From Myrica gale (Eukaryota; Streptophyta; Magnoliopsida; Fagales; Myricaceae), in the NCBI GenBank assembly GCA_963930655.1, contig OZ005609.1, positions 13,312,501-13,376,500 of the forward strand: a stretch of DNA of 64,000 nt. Reading direction: 5' to 3'. The position numbers and the translations under genes were made by a program. Each line of letters opens with the position of its first letter. Positions within the stretch are counted from its first letter, which is position 1. The notes under the pieces were generated by a model that was not told the origin of the DNA, did no database searches, and worked only from the letters and a program-made list of their open reading frames with translations. Shown here one piece after another: positions 46,141 through 58,000 of this stretch.

Positions 46141-48928
46141 TCCTCTGATACCAACTATCCCCATTGGCTTACCTATAGTGTTGTCATGTACACAAGCGAA
46201 AATAACGAAACGAATTGATCCTATAAAGTCCTGATGATTGGATTTGAAAACGTTTAATTGAAAAATTGATTTGAAATTAGAAATTAGAAATTTATTAGGA
46301 TAAGAAAAATAATATTTTCAGGAATTTTACGGAAAGGCGAAATTAGAAATAACTCTAAAAATTATAAATTCTGACTTGAATAACGAAAATAAAATGAGAT
46401 AATTAAGGAAATGAAATTAGAAAATAACTTGGAAGTTAAAGAAATAAAATGAAAGTTAAGAAAATGAAATCAAATTTGCATAAGGAAAGAAATGGAATAA
46501 GTGAATTTTTTTGAAAATGTAAGTACATGATTTTCCACTATGATCACAGAGTTTCTCTTTTACAAAATGTCCTTCAAGAGGACTATAAAAGTAAAGAGAA
46601 GCTAAGTACAAAAGCGGAAGCTATCTAAAGCCTTCCGTGCTATAAGGTCCGTGAAATAACTAACTGGACTCAAATTAAAACAAAAGAGTGACTAGCGCTG
46701 AAGTCCACTAATCCTTCGGCTAAGTGTAGGAAGTTAGGTCAATGATCTCGTTTTCCTCGATAACCTCTACCTGCGGGGCCGGTGGAGGAAGGATTATGTG
46801 CAGGAGGGCTAGATCGACATCAACTAGCCTGAAGTCCTCGAAGTGGGGAAGTGGGGACATGAGTGGAGCTTTGAGATAACTTTGGGGTTCGTACCCCAAA
46901 TACACCTCTAGTGGATCTATGACGTAAGTCCAAATCTTAACAACTAAAACGTATGGGTCAAAGTCCAAGATCTGCTCGCTCAGAAACGTCTTTATTTGTC
47001 AGGTCCGATGTACACAACAGTACATATAAAATAATAAATAAATAAATGGGTGAGTCCTACTGATAAGTAAAAGGGAGAAGGAAACATGTTACGCAGGTAT
47101 ATAAAGTAGAAGTAACAGTAGCAGTGAACAATCAAGCATAAAGTAGAACTTATAATAAACAATTTAATGCAGTATGAGCAATGCAATGCAAAAGAATGCA
47201 TCCGTTTCACGGTCATTTCACTTTCTTTATTTCTTTTTTCAGTTTCGTAGATGTGTCCTTATACGCTCTGTTAAACCCCCAAAGTCCGGATTGTGTGTCT
47301 CTTCTCTCCTCTGAGATTTTCTCGTGTCTCGACACTAGGACCCGGTCAGGCATGCATTGTTCCATTGTCAAGGAATACCAACCACTACACTTTCAGCGGT
47401 GGCTTGCACTATCCCACTGTAAATGACACCATTACTCGATCTCAGGACCACCTCTGGGTATGAATTTCGTTTCGGTCATTTCAGTCAACAGTAACCTCAT
47501 ACCCATGATATGTTGATGTAACATGACTTATCATATGCATCATCGATGAACAAATCACCAAAGACGATCAATGATTTGCACATATTAAAATAAAATATAC
47601 AGAGAACGTTGAACATTAAAAGGGAAGTATTAATAGTTCTCTAAATTATGTTCTAAACTTATTAATCTAAAAACTTGAACTTGTATGTCTTATGTTCACT
47701 ACCTTTATATTATTAATATATTTTTAGTTACCAAGCATGCATTTGAATGACACTTTACAGATTTCATTATTACTAATCTATCTTGATTTAGTTGTACTGT
47801 TTAATTAATTAATTATGAACTTATTAAAATCCTAATAGGTCGGTTCTATTTTCACATTAGGCCTTATGTTGTGGACCTCATGTAGATTAGTTTAGGGACA
47901 TTATAATTTCTACCTTAAGTTTCTTAAATTAAATCCATAATAATCATAGGTCTAAAATCTGCTCCCGGACGTTTTAACCTACCTTTTTTCCAAAATGCCA
48001 AAACTGCCTCAGGTGCTTCCAAGGGCAATTCGGTCATTTTCACTTATCCAAATTAGCTGAAATTTTTAGTGTAAGAGCTATAACTATTAAACTTCATATC
48101 TGGAAGTTTGCGGTCAAAATAAAATCTGTACCTACTAGAAAAATCCTTTAAGCATTTGGGTATCCTACCATATTAATGCAAGTGTACTTATGTGTGTGGA
48201 TTATTTCTATTTTATCAAAGGCATAAAGCCTATTATATAACCCCTTTTTGTGTTCACATATCCTGCATACAGCCTATTATATAATATAAAAATAAATCAA
48301 GCAGGCTTGTTTTCTAATAAAATGGCATCCATCTATATTCGGGTACCTTGGGTCCATTAGCACCCAAAATCTTTCTTTTCCACCATATTACATCACCATC
48401 TACAAGTATTTCATAATAACTCATCATATAACTAAAAAATAGCAAAACATGACCACCCGACACTCCTTTCCCTATATCACTGAACAAGGCAAACAAAACC
48501 CCAAGTTAACATCACCTACTCACCCTTACCTTTTCTTGTTTCGATGATACTAGTTTCCTTGAGCAAAAGCACCTAAGAGTAACACATAAAGTTAGAAAAG
48601 AAAACAAAAGCTGAAAAAAAAAACAACACTAGAGGGGACAAGGTGCAAGGCGACCACCTCACCTTTTTCCTTCTTTCCTTCCCTTTTTCCTCCTCTTTTC
48701 TCCATCGGTTGCTCCACTCCCTTTAGACCCTTGGATTCTTCCATTTTTCCTCTTGGTTTCTCCCCTCTCTTCCTTCGGTCAGATGGTAGCTCCTTCACTC
48801 TATTTTCTTCTTTGACCAAGTCACATAACACTCACCTATATCTCTCTATCTCTCTCACTTTTCGATAACAACAAAGCCCCCTCATAACAGGCGGTTTCTT
48901 GGTGCAACCCTAGATCAATAGGAACTCA
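46141..48928 (-). repeat. 5' LTR-like region and primer site of the degenerate gypsy element
   Basis: CCTCTGATACCAA (46142-46154) is a primer site for initiator-Met tRNA on the minus strand. The sequence beyond it should be the 5' LTR: it starts TATCCCCATTGG (decayed TGTC..) and holds the inhibition-of-nothing-coding type AT-rich and GA-rich zones seen in Tekay LTRs (GA-rich on the minus strand at 48590-48830). I place its far end near 48928 because copia B gag begins there. No partner LTR is found. Confidence 0.5.
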
Positions 48929-49218
48929 TGATTGACTAATTTGAAAGAGATAGCATAATCGCATTATGTGTTTTCTCTTCCAGTGCTGCAAATTCTTCCT
49001 TTGCCTTAGACGAGTCTTCCTTATCGTCCCATATAGGCGCTTTGTCATCTTGAATTTTTCCCAAGCCTCGTCGTAACAAAACACGCATCTTGATGTGCCA
49101 TAAACTAAAGCTATTATCACTATCAAATTTATCTGCTTTAAACTTTGTAGTAATTTTAGCTCTAATACAATTTTTTGTGACAAGAATAAATATTCAGGAT
49201 TATCAAGGAGTACATAAA
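48929..49218 (-). pseudogene. Copia B: gag start and primer-site region
   Basis: The minus strand reads KFKADKFDSDNSFSLWHIKM, then RVLLRRGLG and DDKEDSSKAKEEFAALEEKT, NAIMLSLS, the N-terminus of copia gag (KFxxxKFxGxNxFxLWxxKM). A worn primer site, AATTGTATTAGAGC, lies between gag and the LTR, near 49165. Gag is cut at about 48929. Confidence 0.8.
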
Positions 49219-49738
49219 TGAGAATAAAATCAGCAAACACACAAAACACCAAGATTGAAGTAGTTTGGCTTCAAAGCCTATGTCCACTGGCGGAAACTCA
49301 AGAAGAAATTAAATATAAGAAAGGTGGAGTAAAAAGAGTGATAACACAACACTCAAGCCAAAGCCCTAATACACCCAATTTCCTTACACACAAAAGAGAT
49401 GAGAATAAAACAAAGCCCTCTCAATATTCTACGACTCTTTTCTCTTGTCTCTCTATTGAGTTTTCTCGCTACCTTCATTTCGAAACAACTCTTCTCCTTT
49501 TAAAGTTGCACTCGACGAACATCGCGTGCATTTGCATAAAGGCAAAGCACGCTCTACGGCTATAGGACGACTATATGTGAAAGTAGGAATGAAATCCAAC
49601 GCATGACATGCATTTAATGTTCATAAATGCATGTCATTGGATAAAAATTCATCCACTTGAAAAGTTTCAACTTTTTTCATAGCAAGACAAAAGAAATGTG
49701 AGTCTTGACATTCCAAAAACCAAGCCAAACACGTAACA
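49219..49738 (-). repeat. 5' LTR of copia element B
   Basis: On the plus strand it runs from TGAGAATAAA to ACACGTAACA and aligns throughout with 16601-17104. The gag of B lies on the correct side. The two LTRs are now 32 kb apart because of later insertions between them. Confidence 0.85.
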
Positions 49739-52605
49739 CACCATAAGTGCTATAAACAAACATATTTTAAAATTTGACATGATCATCTTAGTCATCTAAG
49801 GTTGATAATGATGCAACAATTGACACAGACACTTGTTAAAAAACCAGAATATTCTTCTACTGAGTAAGTCATCCTCTTGTGAATTTACATTTTATGCATT
49901 TCATATTGTCTACTTGTTGGAATTGATGTTGAATTTTTTTCCTCATATCCATAGTAGTAATGGTTTAGCTGAATCTTTCATCACATGACTTCAGTTAATT
50001 GCTCGCTATTTGTTTAGAAAAATAAAATTACTAGTTTCAACTTGAGGACATGCTATATGTTGTGCTGTCTATATTTCGATTGCACCCACTTGGTGTTCTC
50101 AGATGGATTCTCAATGTAAACTTAATATTTATGTTGATTAAATTCTTCATCTGCTATTAGATATCATGGGCCGTTAATTGTTGATATCTTTAAGACATGT
50201 TTCAATTAGTTTCATTTTGATGAAACTATTTTTCCACATTTAATAGGTGGTGAAGAGTCGTTGCCTGAAGCAAGACGTGAGATTACTAGAAACAATTCAT
50301 TGTTCTCTCATTTTGATCCTCTGACAAATCAATGTGAACTGGAAATTCAAAGGATCATTCATTTACAAAATGTTGTAAATCAACTACCGGATGATTTTAC
50401 TGATAATAAAGGAATTGTGAAATGTCACATTCTAACTTCTAATGCTCTGGTTCGAATTGAATTCCATGCAGGACAATCAATGATATAGCAGAAAAAAGTT
50501 TAGGCACGCCTGAAGCATAACAAGCAACACTAGTTATTGATTCATTTAGACTTTCTAGACCCAAATCTCCTAGAATAACACATACTGAAGAGGAATATCC
50601 CGAAAAGATCTCCTGAAGAGGAATCAGTACTGGTGAATAACGAGATCTCAATTTATTCCATAAATACATGAGATATATGGGATAGAAAAAAATCGTTGTC
50701 GACAAAGTATTCTTATATATAATTGATCTTGATATTTCCAGAGATAATGATAAAGTAGAACCACAATCCAACAAAGAATGTCAACGTATAAATTATTGTC
50801 CAATGTGAAAAGAGGCAATTATGGCATAATTGAATTGTCTAACAAAACATGAAGTATTTGGACTTGTAGTCCAAACACCCGAAGATGTCATGCCTGTATG
50901 ATGCAAGTGGGTCTTTATACAAAAAAGAAATGAGAAAAACATGAGGCTTTACAAAGCATAAGTCGTAACCTAAGGTTTCTTGGATAGGCTTGAGATTAAA
51001 TTATGAAAAATATATTCACCTGTAATAGATGTAATTACATTAAGTTTTTTTTTATAAGCTTGGTAGTAACAACAAGTCTGGATATGCGGTTAATAAATGT
51101 GGTCATCGCATATTGATATCGATCACTTTATATATATGAAAATCCCTGAAGGATATAAAATGCTTAAAGCATGTGATGAAATTCCCTAAAGAATATAAAA
51201 TGCCTGAAGCATATAGCTTAAAATCTAGAAGCGTTTATTATATTAAGCTACAAAGATCTGTATATAAGTTGAAGTAATTTTGATGCATGTGATACAATTC
51301 TCTCAATGAATACCTCCTAAAGAAGGGATTTGAGAACAATCATATTTGACTATGCATTTTTATTAAGAAAATGGAATCCAATATTTTTATTGTGTTAGAT
51401 TATGTATATGATTTAAATTTTATCGAGTCTCTTGAAGAGCTCACAAAATCATTACTTTTTGAAAGAATGAGTTTGAGATAAAAGATCTTGGGAATACTGG
51501 ATTATGTCCCAACTTGCAATTTGAGCATTTTCCAAGTGAAAGTTTTGTTTACCAATTGTTATATACTGAAAAAGTCTTGAAGCACTTTATATGTATAAAG
51601 CTCATCTTCTGAGTACTTAAATGGTGGTGCGATCAATATATGTGAAGAAATATCCATTTCATCTAGAAGATGATGAAGAAGAGATTTTTTGTCCTGAAGT
51701 ATCATATCTCAGTGCATTAGTGTTGTAATATACTGTGCAAATTGCACACTTCTTGATATAGCATTTACAGTTAAACTACTTACCAGATATATTCTTCACC
51801 AACTCGGAGACATATTATGTTATCTCCGACGCACAACTGATCACATGAGGTTATTTTATCTGAGAGAATCAACTGCCGAGTTAGTTAGTCTTACTAATGC
51901 AGAAATTTTATCTGGTCCGTATAAAGGTCGATCATACATTGGATATTTGTTTACCTATAGAGGTACAACTATTTCATGGAGATCTATCAAGCAAACAATA
52001 TTTGCTACCAGTTCAAATCACTTAGAAATAATTGTGATTCACGAGGCTAGCCGGGAATTGTTTGTTTGAAATCGGTGATTCAATATATTCAAGAAAAGTG
52101 TAATCTTTTGACAATTAAAGGCAATTGAATACCATTGTACGAAGCAATGTTGCTTGGATCAAACAAACAATATGAGGTTACATTAAAGGTGATATAACCA
52201 AGTATATTCACTTAAGAGCTCCAGAAGAGCAATGAAATCAGTGTATTCATAAGATATAATTGAGTAATTTGTAGATTTATTCATCAAAGTATTATCAACT
52301 ACAACATTCAAGAAGATATTATACAACATTGGAATGCAATAACTCAAAGATTTTTCATCATGATGATTAAACTCTTTGTACTTTTGAAAGAGAGTCAAAA
52401 TGGATTGTACTCTTTTTCCTTCGCTGAGGTTTTTTCCACCGGATTTTCCTTTGCAAGATTTTGATGAGGCAATCCGGAAGAACTTGAATGTACACAAGAA
52501 TAATGTATTCTTTTTTCTTAGCCATTGATTTTTTCCCATTGGATTTTTCCATAGTAGGATTTTAATGAGGCATATTCATTGTGTGTATGTTCATCCAAGA
52601 GGGAG
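49739..52605 (+). pseudogene. Copia element A, right part: integrase, RT and RNase H, broken
   Basis: The series begins with a damaged WHDRLGHPG-like block (about 49780-49830). NGLAESFI (about 49950) is integrase, and FDETIFPHLIGGEESLPEA-type sequence and LTNQCELEIQRIIHL with NQLPDDFTDNKG (50310-50420) follow. KHEVFGLVVQTPEDVMPV (about 50850-50910) opens RT. RNase H is ISWRSIKQTIFATSS and HLEIIVIHEASRELF (51960-52065). A final stretch codes FKKMLYNIGMQ. Stops are numerous. PPT AAGAGGGAG precedes the LTR. Confidence 0.85.
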
Positions 52606-53131
52606 TGTTATGAATTCTATAATTATTGAGAATTATGGATGGTCATTAATCATATAATGATGTATTATTATAGATGACCATTAAACATATTGATTTTTTT
52701 CCCACCATTTATGTATCCTTTTAATTCTATGTATGATCCTATGCCTATTGCCTATATAAAATGGTCTTGAGATGTATTACAAACACACATATATTTAATC
52801 AATAGAGCCTAGTTCTTGAAGACTTATTTCTCTCCTATTTCTCGTTTTATTTTCTTCTAGTATCGCTATCTTCTCTTTAGTTTTTTTTTGGATAACAAGG
52901 AGAAACTCTGTGCGGCAGGCCACATGAGTGAACCCACCTAACGCACAGGTAAATCCTGAGGAGCTAGCGCCAAAATCATTCACACCACTATGACTCACAC
53001 TTAAGCTGATTTCGATATTCATCCAGTGGAGAATTGAACCTGTGACATGTGCGCCTAACCCAAACAAGTACAAATTCACCCTAGAAACTAGGACAGGCTC
53101 GTGATGAGTTCTTCTCTTTAGTTTTACAACA
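52606..53131 (+). repeat. 3' LTR of copia element A, interrupted by a SINE
   Basis: It starts TGTTATGAATTC directly after the purine tract and ends TTTTACAACA at 53131. Without the SINE and one copy of its target duplication it would be about 285 bp, normal for a copia LTR. No 5' partner is seen in the window, so the LTR call rests on position and ends. Confidence 0.7.
52885..53109 (-). mobile_element. SINE with a perfect 16-bp TSD
   Basis: TCTTCTCTTTAGTTTT flanks it on both sides (52869-52884 and 53110-53125). Read on the minus strand it starts CTCATCACGAGCC, has a Pol III box-B-like GGTTCAATTC about 65 bases in, and ends in a short A-run. Its size, A-tail and long duplication are typical of a tRNA-derived SINE moved by LINE machinery. 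The box A is not clear. Confidence 0.85.
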
Positions 53132-55018
53132 TGAAAAAAAAAATGATAACGAGGGTGGCCTAGCAACCTCGCAAAGGGTGGAGGCCACCTACCATGTCGC
53201 GGATTGATTTTCTCCTTTTTTTAGTTTGACAATTTCAATTATTTTTAAATTTTCTATTTTCAAATAAAAAATGGAAATTGGTTTTAAAAAATAAAAATAG
53301 TAAAGTAAGGGTGGAGGCCACCACCCTGCTGGACTTTTTTTTTCATTTTTTAAATGTTGTATAATTTTCATATTTTTATATTTTTAAATATCTATCCCTC
53401 AAATTTTCCCTTTTGACATTTTATTTTCTTCAACAATTTTGGGTGATTTAAATTATTTTAATCGATTTTGAATGATTTATTATTAGTTGGTAACTTGGGT
53501 AGGCAAATCGAGATAGTAGCATTTGTCTCAACACCATGCTGACGTGACGTGGGACAAACCTAATGACCAACTCGATCAATTTAAAACCAAAGGAGTGTTT
53601 GAAACAGATTAAAATCTAAAGATGAAAAAGAAATATTTTATAAAAAATATTTCTATATGTTGATCTTGGTATTCCAATTACCACCGTGGATAGAGATGCC
53701 AGAGGCTGGACCAATGGAGCTTTACAGTCAAATCAATTCTTTTTGCTCTCCAACCATATGGTTTTCTTTTTATCTTTCGTAAAAGTGTGGTGACCGGTGA
53801 ATCTAGTGGAACAAGTCTTTTATGCATCTTTAAGCGAGCGGAGTGATCCCGAAGGAGGGGAACGAAACACGACTATTATACCTGACCTTTTTTTAAAGGT
53901 AAGACTAAAGAGGGTAGGGCTAAAAGTTTGGAAATTTGCATCCAAGTAGCTGTGCTTAAATATATTTAGCACCTGCTCTGTTCATTTTCCAACTGGACTC
54001 TTTAGTTTCGAATGATCATTAGGCATAAGGATTAGTACAATAGGAATCACTATCCTCTATAATTTCTTACTCGAATTGCATCATGCAATTTGAAGATAGA
54101 TAGACACAATAAATAAACCCTACTATTTAATATTATCCATATAAACTTTCAAATAACATAAACCTTATAATGGAATCTACTAAAGTCTATATGTTGTTTC
54201 TATCTCTCTTCGAATTACATGGTGTAATTGGAACAAAAAATTATAAAGGATTTTAATCCACAGAAGAGAAACTTCCCTTTTTTTCTTTTCTTTTTTTTTT
54301 CCTTAGACAGGTAGCCATTGAACAAAGCAGCCGGTTTAATGGATAAAAGACATTTTGCTATTAGCTGAAGACAGCCGCTTGTAATAGAACATTGGTTCCA
54401 GTAACAAGCGTGTGATGCATCCGACAATTAGAGGAAGTAGGTGAATGAAGACTACCAACTGAATGAAACTACAAACAAGATGGGTCAATTTCCACAGAAT
54501 CATATTATCATTATCGGATATACTTGCAAAGCTGCACTATCATGCTTTGCAATCTCATGAAAAACTGAAAAAGAGATTTTTTCAGGAAGCTAATAGATGC
54601 ATCATGTAGTGTTGAGATGTTCTAGTGTATGTGCACGAGTGCCAGACCCCACTATACAACACGTGCGTGGGTGTTTGTGTGTAACTGTGTGTGTATATGT
54701 CGGGAAGAGACTGGTTTCATGTTTGATCTATCAATTGCTGCAAATGGATAACGTTTGCAAATAAGAAAATAGAGAACAAGATAAAGGTAGGCAAAACTAC
54801 AAAATATGATTATTAGGTAGCTTCTCGGTTCCATCTCATCTCCAATACAATTTCATCATGCAATGCAAAATGTGTCCGACAAAAGCAGAGGTTGTCGATA
54901 AAATCAATTAAGCATTATTCGGGAAGTGATAAAGACAATAAGCAGATTATGCTTAATCTATACCATCTCTGTGATGGTCGAACCTAATTGAGGGAATGAA
55001 GCAAAAAGTGCAACTTAA
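53132..55018. other. Intergenic DNA downstream of TOC159
   Basis: No gene is recognised. GGGTGGAGGCCACC words occur at about 53177 and 53310. A GC-rich segment at about 53830-53880 stands out from its AT-rich surroundings. The last 150 bases should contain the 3' UTR of TOC159. Confidence 0.45.
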
Positions 55019-58000
55019 CTAGTAGATGGAGTAATTCTCATTTCCAGGCCAGATGCTCTTATAGATAGCCCTGACAATTGGAAGGACGCCCACGAGTGCA
55101 AGCTGAAGTTGATCTGAGCTACTTGTTCTAACAGTTATCTGTCCACTGAGCTTGTTGTTTAGTCCCGCACGAACAGCCACCTTGTAATTCCTTCCAAGTG
55201 AAATTTGTGACTGAAAATTGGCCCCCAGTGCTAAGTCACCTCTCCATTTTACAAGAGAGAGACCCAATGAAGATTGGTCCTGGCCAATTGGATAATCTGC
55301 TTCCCTAAGACGCACTTCTAAATTGGCTCCATATGCGGCATCACCCTGAGATCGGACTGTCCCAGTGCTGCCTACCAGTACCAGGCGTTTTCCAAGTGCA
55401 ATCTGATCCTCAATTTTAGCTCCAGTGGACACATTTTCACCTAAAAATGTCACAGATATCCCTGCAGTTGTCTTATTTTTTTTGAGATTTTTGAACTTCG
55501 TCTCTCCTCTGACAATGTATGCCAGTTGCTTTCCAATAGTTTGGATGTCAAAGCCTGCCATACTTGATCCATTTTCCCCATGCTTAGCAGAAACTGCAGA
55601 ATCCAAATGGAGATTGAACTCCTTCTTATCCTTTGTTATTTGGACAGTAACAGCTGCTGGAAACTGACTAGCAAGGGCCAGACTATGTTCAAGATTGACG
55701 CCATCATATCCACAATCATGGTCCCAACCATGGGTGTCCAGTACCGGTCTTGTCACAAATTGAGAAATTGGCTCCAAGAACCGGTATCTGTAAGCTGGAT
55801 TATCACCGTCAAAGGAAGGTGGCAAAGCTGCATCAGGTAACACAACTGGAACCGCAGCTGGACTTCCATTTTCGGGATCATCCTCCCCATCGTAAACATA
55901 ATCTTCTGCATTAACTTTACCTTTCTTCTTGATTTCTTTCATCCTTCTTAACTCCTCTCTCCACTGCTTCTTCTGGAGAAGCTTCACGCGATACTCGTAC
56001 TCCTCGAAATATGCCTTTTTCTGCTCTTTGCTAAGCTTGGCAATCTGGGACTTCCTCAAAGGCTTGAAAGGCGGCAGCTGATCATACTCATCCTCCTCCT
56101 CCTCTTGGTCTGAATCATACAAGTCATCCAAGTCAATATCAGAATCACCATTGTCTCCACCTTGGTCAGTGGTTAGTTTTGGATGTGTACGAGACTGCAA
56201 CAACCAAGACAGTAGATATGGAAGTGGTGGCGAACGGGTGCGAAAACCAAAGAGTTTCCGGTGGTCAAACAAATCTTGAGGTTTAGACAAATTATTCACT
56301 TCAGATAGGATCTTCAGGGAGTAACATAGGAGCAGTAATTGGGGCCTCCAACTTAAACCATTAGGGAGGATCTTTTGACCTTCTCTATTCTTTCGACAAG
56401 AGGGATGGTTCTCAACAAGAGACACGGGGGTCATCATCAAACTGGGATTCATGAGACGCAGATCACCAGCAGCTTGTCCAATGGTCTGCTGAAGAACATG
56501 AGATCGTTGAGCAACAAATGCATCATAACGCAGAGGGGATCCAGATGGTCCATCTGGAGGAGCAGAGGCAGCATGAGTTAGAGTGATTATGGCACTGCGC
56601 CAGATCGAAGAACCAAACGCACCAGCTATTGATCTTAATAATGGCAGATCATTAAGATCCCTCGTTTGAGCATCCAACCGATCCACATAGAGGACAATAT
56701 CTGGAGGGCATTTTTTAGTGAACTTCTTCACTGAAGATAAAATTCTGCGGTTGATCCCTTGCTCCGCTGCAGAAGACTTCAAACCTGGCGTATCAAAAAC
56801 CCTAATCTTAACTCCATCCACTGTCCCAACAATTTCTTTCACCGTAGTTGTGGCAGGCCCAAATGCATCAATCAGGGTCTTTTCTTCACCAAAAATAGAA
56901 TTTATAGTGGCACTCTTGCCTACACCGGATTTCCCAAGAACCAGTATGTTCAAGGAAAAGCTCAAATCATCTTTCCCCTCAGCTTCAAGTAAGAGAGCTG
57001 TTCTTTTTGCCATTTCAAGGCTAAAAAGCTGACCCGTTTGCCTCCCCGCAAGAAGTGTCATCCGGTATTGAACCTGTGCCGCTATTGACTCTTCTGCAGA
57101 CACTCCTAGCCTCTGAACAAGCCGCAAAAACTTCACCCTTATCTGCTGTAACTTCTCCAGCTTCTTTTTCTCCTCTTCACTAAAGTTGCTCTCAGAGTGG
57201 TCCCCCATATTCATATCAGGAGTAAAAAGGTTAGGACGGTTTTGTCGAGGACCAGATTTTACAGACCGCAGAGACGATCCCAAACCAGCAGGCCGCTCAA
57301 CAGAAAAAAGCCTAGATCCATCTTCAGAAGTTATTGTGATACCGCCACCATCTGAGCCAGCACCAGTTGCAGCTTTCAAAAGAGCAGCTAATGCAGCAGA
57401 ATCAAATAACTCCTTTCCATCCCCATCCTCATCAGTGTCCACTTCTTCGTCGGAGTCCGTGACAATCTGACCGTCAATTCTCTGAGAGTGATCACGAGAG
57501 AACTCTGCACCTGAGTGAGAACCTGCACCTGAACCTCGTTCCAACTCTTCCAAGAACTGCTTGGTGGCTTCTGAACTTCCAAAAATCATATCATCACTCT
57601 TCCCATCTGTAACTGAACCATCAAGCTGGTCCTCCACATCTGAGAGATGTTTTTCCTCGTCTTGAGCTTCAAACTTTATTTCTTGATTCATAATGGAGCC
57701 TAATTCCACAGATTCAGGTGTATTAGACATGCCAGAGACCCTGGTTTCATCCACCTGATCAGCCGCGCCAATTACACCATTATCTAATGGCTTTGCCACA
57801 ACACCTGATTCATATTGAGCTAACTCGGGGACACCGTTCACTTCCAACATTTTAACAACTTCCCCTGCATTTAGTTTGTCACCAGAAAAAGTTGCTGCTC
57901 CGGATGTAGCTATCTCTACTAGAAATTCTTTCTGTCTAACTTCAGAATCAGCTTCTTCTTCCGGATTCATCTCAGTATCAACCAGACCCCCATTTTCTCT

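Noticed and set aside
49219..49738. Solo LTR
   Set aside because: Copia B gag lies directly on its downstream side and the matching 3' LTR with its purine tract is at 16601-17104.
16596..49743. A TSD for copia B
   Set aside because: AGAAG and CACCA do not match; the duplication has probably decayed, so the nesting in A rests on the interrupted protein order.
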